Shown in pieces: positions 60,044-64,000 of a stretch of 64,000 nt of DNA. Position numbers and translations under genes: made by a program. Position 1 is the first letter of the stretch, and every line of letters begins with the position of its first letter. This DNA is from LMUY01 sp965198895 (GTDB lineage: Bacteria; Pseudomonadota; Alphaproteobacteria; Acetobacterales; Acetobacteraceae). A model generated the notes under the pieces. It was not told where the DNA came from and searched no databases. It saw only the letters and a program-made list of their open reading frames with translations. Location of the stretch: contig OZ240676.1 in NCBI GenBank assembly GCA_965198895.1, positions 3,534,001-3,598,000 on the forward strand, written 5' to 3'.

Positions 60044-61255
60044 ATGAGGGTCATGGTCGTAGGCGGCGGGATCGGCGGCCTCGCCACCGCGCTGGCGCTG
60101 CACGCGCGCGGCATCGAGGCGGTGGTGTTCGAGCGGTCCGCCACGATCCGCGAGCTGGGCGTGGGCATCAACACGTTGCCGCATGCGATCGGCGTGCTCG
60201 CCGGGTTGGGGCTGCTGCCGGCGCTCGATGCGGTGGCGATCCGCACGCGCGAGCTGACCTACGCCAATCGCCACGGCCAGACGGTGTGGCGCGAGCTGCG
60301 CGGCACCGGGGCGGGGCACGAGTTTCCGCAATTCTCCATCCACCGCGGCCGGCTGCAGGGCGTTCTGCTGGCGGCGGTGGAGCGGCTCCTCCCCGTCCAT
60401 TGCGGCCACATGCTGACGGATTTCGCGGACGAGGGCGGTGAGGTCTGCGCCACCTTCCGGCTGCCCGATGGCAGCGTCGTGCAACACCGGGCCGATGTGC
60501 TGGTGGCGGCCGACGGTATTCATTCCGTGGTGCGGGCCCGTTACTATCCGGACGAGGGGCCGCCCGCGTGGAACGGCATCATGCTGTGGCGCGGTGCCGT
60601 GCCGTGGCCGCCGTTCCTCGACGGCCGATCGATGATCATTGCCGGTGGGATGGATGCCAAGCTGGTGCTGTATCCGATCGCGCCGGAGCCGGACGGGCGC
60701 ATCCTGCTCAACTGGGCCGTCATGGCGCGGGTGGCCCCCGGCGGCACCGCGCCACCCCGGCGCGAGGATTGGAGCCGCCCGGGCCGGCTGGAAGATCTGA
60801 TGCCGCGCGTCGCCGGCTTCCGCCTGCCGGGCATCGACGTGGACGCGATCATCCACGCCACGCCCGAGTTCTACGAGTACCCGGTGGTCGACCGCGACCC
60901 GGTGGACCGGTGGTCGTGGGGCCGGGTGACGCTGCTGGGGGATGCGGCGCACCCGATGTACCCCGTCGGCTCCAACGGGGCGAGCCAGGCGATCCTGGAT
61001 GCGAACGCGCTGGCGGCGCATCTGGCCGGGGCCGTGGACCCGGTGCAGGCGTTGCGCGCCTACGAGGCTGAACGCGCCCCCGCCACGAGCGCCATCGTCA
61101 AGGCCAATCGATCAGGCGGGCCGGAGCGGGTGATCGACCTGGTGGAAAGCCGGGCGCCGGATGGGTTCACGCGGTTGGAGGAGGTGGCGAGCGAGGCTGA
61201 ACTTCGCGCGGTGGTCGGTGGTTACGCGCAAATGGCGGGGTTCGCCCGGCCCTAG
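60044..61255 (+). CDS. FAD-dependent monooxygenase (flavin-dependent aromatic hydroxylase type)
   Basis: A 403-residue class A flavoprotein monooxygenase. FAD-binding GGGIGGL at 7-13, the second motif VLVAADGIHSVVR and the third GDAAHPMYPVGSNGASQAI (Asp300) are intact. Family members hydroxylate salicylate, 3-hydroxybenzoate, quinone precursors and others using NAD(P)H and O2. AAGGAG lies upstream of the ATG. It is divergent from the ABC binding protein of system 2, so it may act on a compound imported by it; that link is inference. Confidence 0.9.
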   Translation: MRVMVVGGGIGGLATALALHARGIEAVVFERSATIRELGVGINTLPHAIGVLAGLGLLPALDAVAIRTRELTYANRHGQTVWRELRGTGAGHEFPQFSIHRGRLQGVLLAAVERLLPVHCGHMLTDFADEGGEVCATFRLPDGSVVQHRADVLVAADGIHSVVRARYYPDEGPPAWNGIMLWRGAVPWPPFLDGRSMIIAGGMDAKLVLYPIAPEPDGRILLNWAVMARVAPGGTAPPRREDWSRPGRLEDLMPRVAGFRLPGIDVDAIIHATPEFYEYPVVDRDPVDRWSWGRVTLLGDAAHPMYPVGSNGASQAILDANALAAHLAGAVDPVQALRAYEAERAPATSAIVKANRSGGPERVIDLVESRAPDGFTRLEEVASEAELRAVVGGYAQMAGFARP

Positions 61256-61287
61256 CCGTCGCCGTTGTTGTGGCCCCCGTTGCGCCG

Positions 61288-62808
61288 CTAGGCTGCAGGC
61301 GGGCTCGCGGTGTGCGTGGCGAGCACATACTCCGTGTCGCTGTCCACCTCCTGCAGCCGCACTTCGTAGCCCCACAGCGCGGAGACGTAGCGCAACGTCA
61401 GCTCGGCATCGCGCTTGGCCAACAACTGGCCCGGCTTGGTGCGGTGCTGCAGCATCAGCCGCCGGTCGCCCGCCAGGTCCACGTCGACCACCTGCACGTC
61501 GGGATCACCCTCGCCAGGGTCGTAGCTGCGGGCCAGACTGCGGCGGATGGCGCGATACCCGGCGTCGTCGTGGATCGCATCGACCAGCAACGTGGGATCG
61601 GTCGTGTCGTCCATCAGCCGGAACATGCGGAACTGGCGCATCACCGCGGGCGAAAGGTACTGCAGGACGAAGCTCTCGTCGCGGAAGTTCGCCCAGGCGT
61701 AACGCAGCGTACCAACCGGGTCGCCATTGCCGGCGATGTCGGGAAACCATTCACGGTCCTCCTTCGTCGGCTTGGTGCACACGCGCTCGATATCCGTCAT
61801 CATTGCGTAGCCGAGTGCATACGGATTGAACGTGCCGCTGCTCGCCGGATGATCGAAGCCGGGCTGGTAGATCACGTTGCTGGTCGAGTGCAGCACCTCG
61901 AGGAACGAGGCGTCGTCGATCTGCCCCGTCTCGTGCAGCCGGGTCATGATGCGCTGGTGCACCCAGGTGGCGCAGCCCTCGTTCATGAGCTTGGCCTGCG
62001 GCTGCGGGTAGAAATACTGCGCGATCAGCCGCACGATCCGGATGATCTCCCGCTCCCAGAACTGCAGCTTGGGGGAGGTCTTCTCCATGAAATACAGCAG
62101 GTTTTCTTCCGGCAGCCCCAGATGGCGACGGCGGTCGCCGACGGGATCCGCGGCGGGTGCGGCTTTGCCGGTCGGGACGGTGCGCCAAAGGTCGTCGTAG
62201 ACCTTCTCGTCGTAATCCCGCCGTTCGCGTTCGCGCTTGCTGTCTTGCTTCAGGTTCAGCGGCCGCGCCCCGCCATGCCGGTGCACGCCGTGGCGGGATA
62301 GGGCGTGCGCCGCGTCCAGCACGCGCTCGACGGCGGCAACGCCATAGCGATCCTCGCAGCCGCTGATATAGCTGCGGGCGAACTCCAGGTAGTCCAGGAT
62401 CGCCGATGCCTCGGTCCACTGCCGGAACAGATGGTTGTTGCGGAAGAAGTGGTTGTGGCCGAACGCCGCGTGCGCGATCACCAGCGCCTGCATCGTGGCG
62501 GTGTTCTCCTCCATCAGGTAGCTGATGCAAGGATTAGAGTTAATCACCACCTCGTAAGCCAGGCTGGAATAGCCCTGGCGATAGCTCGATTCGTGCTGCA
62601 GGAACCGCTTGCCGTAGGACCAATGCCGGTACGTCAGCGGCATGCCATGCGCGGTGTAGACGTCCAGCATCTGCTCGGACGTGATGACCTCGATGCGGTT
62701 CGGGTACACTTCGAGGCCGAGTTCCTCGCAGGCGATCCGTTCGATGGCATCGTAGCTGCGGCGGAGCGTGTGGAAATCCCAGTCGGTACTGTCGTAGAGC
62801 AGGCTCAT
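61288..62808 (-). CDS. SpoVR family protein
   Basis: A 506-residue SpoVR/YcgB family protein, recognised by GLEVYPNRIEVITSEQMLD, MPLTYRHWSYGKRF, the histidine/asparagine-rich HAAFGHNHFFRNNHLF, and MNEGCATWVHQRIM. In E. coli ycgB is co-regulated with yeaG-yeaH in stationary phase and starvation; in Bacillus SpoVR affects spore cortex. Biochemistry unknown. Its ATG overlaps the YeaH-type gene stop by four bases. It ends 32 bases from the monooxygenase gene, convergently. Confidence 0.93.
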   Translation of the reverse strand: MSLLYDSTDWDFHTLRRSYDAIERIACEELGLEVYPNRIEVITSEQMLDVYTAHGMPLTYRHWSYGKRFLQHESSYRQGYSSLAYEVVINSNPCISYLMEENTATMQALVIAHAAFGHNHFFRNNHLFRQWTEASAILDYLEFARSYISGCEDRYGVAAVERVLDAAHALSRHGVHRHGGARPLNLKQDSKRERERRDYDEKVYDDLWRTVPTGKAAPAADPVGDRRRHLGLPEENLLYFMEKTSPKLQFWEREIIRIVRLIAQYFYPQPQAKLMNEGCATWVHQRIMTRLHETGQIDDASFLEVLHSTSNVIYQPGFDHPASSGTFNPYALGYAMMTDIERVCTKPTKEDREWFPDIAGNGDPVGTLRYAWANFRDESFVLQYLSPAVMRQFRMFRLMDDTTDPTLLVDAIHDDAGYRAIRRSLARSYDPGEGDPDVQVVDVDLAGDRRLMLQHRTKPGQLLAKRDAELTLRYVSALWGYEVRLQEVDSDTEYVLATHTASPPAA

Positions 62809-64000
62809 GAGGTCGCCGCCGCCTTGCGCCCGAACAGGTCCCGGAACACCGGGAAGATGTCGCCCTTATCCGCAACCCGGCGCATCGCCAGCCGCGGCGC
62901 CCTGGCCGACAGCGGCTCGTAGCCGCGCCACAGATCGGTCTGGCCGCGGATCAGCGCCGCCGACGCCGCGACCTCGATGTAGGCGAAGTGCTGCACCATC
63001 GGCAGGATGTTGTCCTCCAGCATCGCCACCGCTTTCTGCGTGTCACCGCCGGAGCTGTCGCCGTCGGAGGCCTGCGCGGCATAGATGTTCCACGAATCCT
63101 TTGGATAGCGGGCCTTCTGGATGCGGATCAGCTCGGCTAGCGCGGTCGACACCACGGTGCCGCCACTGCGCGGGTCGGTGAAGAAGGTGTGCTCGTCGAC
63201 CTCCTCCGCCACTTCGGTATGACGGATGAATACCAGCTCGACGCGCTTGTAGCGGCGCTCCAGGAACACGTGCAGCAGGAGGAAGAACCGCTTGGCCAGG
63301 TCCTTCATCTGCTCCGACATGGAGCCCGATACGTCCATCAGGCAGAACATCACGGCGCGCGCCGACGGCTTCGGCACGTGGCTGTAGCGGCGGTAGCGCA
63401 AATCCACCGGGTCGATCCACGGCACCCGCGCCAAACGCCGCAACGCGAGTTCCACCTCGGCCCGCAGCAGGGTCAGGCGCTCCGGATCGTTACCCGAGTT
63501 CTCGAGCGCGAAGATCTCCGCCTCCAACTCAAGCACTTCCGGCGGCTTAGGGCGGCGCAGGCCGATCCGGCGCGCCATCGATTGGCGCATCGTGCGCGCC
63601 ATGTCGATCTGCGAGGGCGTGCCATCGACGCTGATCCCGGCGCGGACCGGCGCCATCGTCTCGGTCGCGACGATCTGGTTCTTCACCAGGTCCGGAAGTT
63701 CGAGATCCTCGAAGAACATGTCGAGGAATTCGTCGCGCGTCAGGACGAAGCGGAACCCGTCTTCGCCTTCCGCGCCACCCTGGCCGTCCCCTTGACCGCC
63801 CGAGCCACCGCCGCGGCCCTGCGGCCGGGCAAGGCGGTCACCGGTGGAGAACTCCTTGTTACCGGAGAACACCATCTGCCGCTGACCGCTGGAGAACACG
63901 GTGTGGAAGCTCGGCTCGTGCAGCGAGTCCGACGGGATGGTGACCGCCTGTTCCTTCCCGGCTTCGCGGAGCGTGCCGTCGGTGATGGCATCCCGTGTCG
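62805..64000 (-). CDS. yeaH: YeaH/YhbH family VWA-domain protein, 5' end outside window
   Basis: Partial: the last ~398 codons are here, and the frame is open to base 64000 (reading TRDAITDGTLREAGKEQ, then TIPSDSLHEPSFHTVFSSGQ). A Gly-rich segment (GRGGGSGGQGDGQGG) is followed by EDLELPDLVKNQ and a VWA-like domain with MIDAS D-V-S-G-S (CLMDVSGSMSEQ). YeaH works with the serine kinase YeaG (PrkA) in stress and nitrogen-starvation response; a prkA gene is expected just beyond the window end. Coupled by ATGA to the SpoVR gene. Confidence 0.93.
   Translation of the reverse strand, partial: TRDAITDGTLREAGKEQAVTIPSDSLHEPSFHTVFSSGQRQMVFSGNKEFSTGDRLARPQGRGGGSGGQGDGQGGAEGEDGFRFVLTRDEFLDMFFEDLELPDLVKNQIVATETMAPVRAGISVDGTPSQIDMARTMRQSMARRIGLRRPKPPEVLELEAEIFALENSGNDPERLTLLRAEVELALRRLARVPWIDPVDLRYRRYSHVPKPSARAVMFCLMDVSGSMSEQMKDLAKRFFLLLHVFLERRYKRVELVFIRHTEVAEEVDEHTFFTDPRSGGTVVSTALAELIRIQKARYPKDSWNIYAAQASDGDSSGGDTQKAVAMLEDNILPMVQHFAYIEVAASAALIRGQTDLWRGYEPLSARAPRLAMRRVADKGDIFPVFRDLFGRKAAATS

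Overview
The window is GC-rich, densely packed DNA from an alphaproteobacterium, most likely of the Acetobacteraceae (acetic acid bacteria and relatives). That family-level guess is inference from protein style and gene neighbourhoods, not from a marker gene. The magnesium-chelatase genes bchI, bchD and bchO point to a lineage that makes bacteriochlorophyll, i.e. a purple or aerobic anoxygenic phototroph. No rRNA, tRNA, CRISPR array, prophage or transposase was recognised.

Layout. (1) 1-3818: a pyrimidine-degradation (rut) locus with rutA, rutB, an alpha/beta hydrolase, the start of a Tat-exported solute-binding protein and a divergent flavin reductase. (2) 3896-8752: a catalase-like protein paired with cytochrome b561, a TauD-type dioxygenase, and a deletion scar where a broken serine hydrolase meets a beta-propeller gene. 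(3) 8948-22720: an exopolysaccharide locus. Seven minus-strand genes overlap head to tail (Wzz, Wza, GT2, Wzx, Wzz with a degenerate tyrosine-kinase domain, polymerase-like, acyltransferase), followed by a second polymerase/ligase and GT4, with a convergent GH5 glycosidase. (4) 22909-30660: a catabolic island with a four-carbon sugar-acid kinase and PdxA-like dehydrogenase, an MFS carrier, three related amidohydrolases and two Rieske ferredoxins, arranged in two divergent arms. (5) 30765-35334: a CLC channel, a second MFS carrier and an orphan peptide-type binding protein. (6) 35407-40497: bchI-bchD-bchO, a DUF3422 protein and a small membrane protein, all touching or overlapping. (7) 40526-47453: serS, a hydrolase, two glycosyltransferases, thrS and infC. 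(8) 47616-49736: an Hsp70-like protein and a dienelactone hydrolase. (9) 49886-59982: two complete branched-chain-amino-acid-type ABC importers that converge on a repeat-rich stretch with a small lipoprotein gene. (10) 60044-64000: an FAD monooxygenase, then SpoVR and YeaH family genes.

The most interesting features are the amidohydrolase/Rieske island, which has no obvious oxygenase partner; infC, whose reading frame and Shine-Dalgarno sequence point to an AUA start; the catalytically degenerate BY-kinase domain in the Wzz protein; and a family of paired GC-rich palindromes (REP/BIME-like). These lie between genes, but two pairs lie inside reading frames (the GT9 and the second LivM) and are translated in frame.
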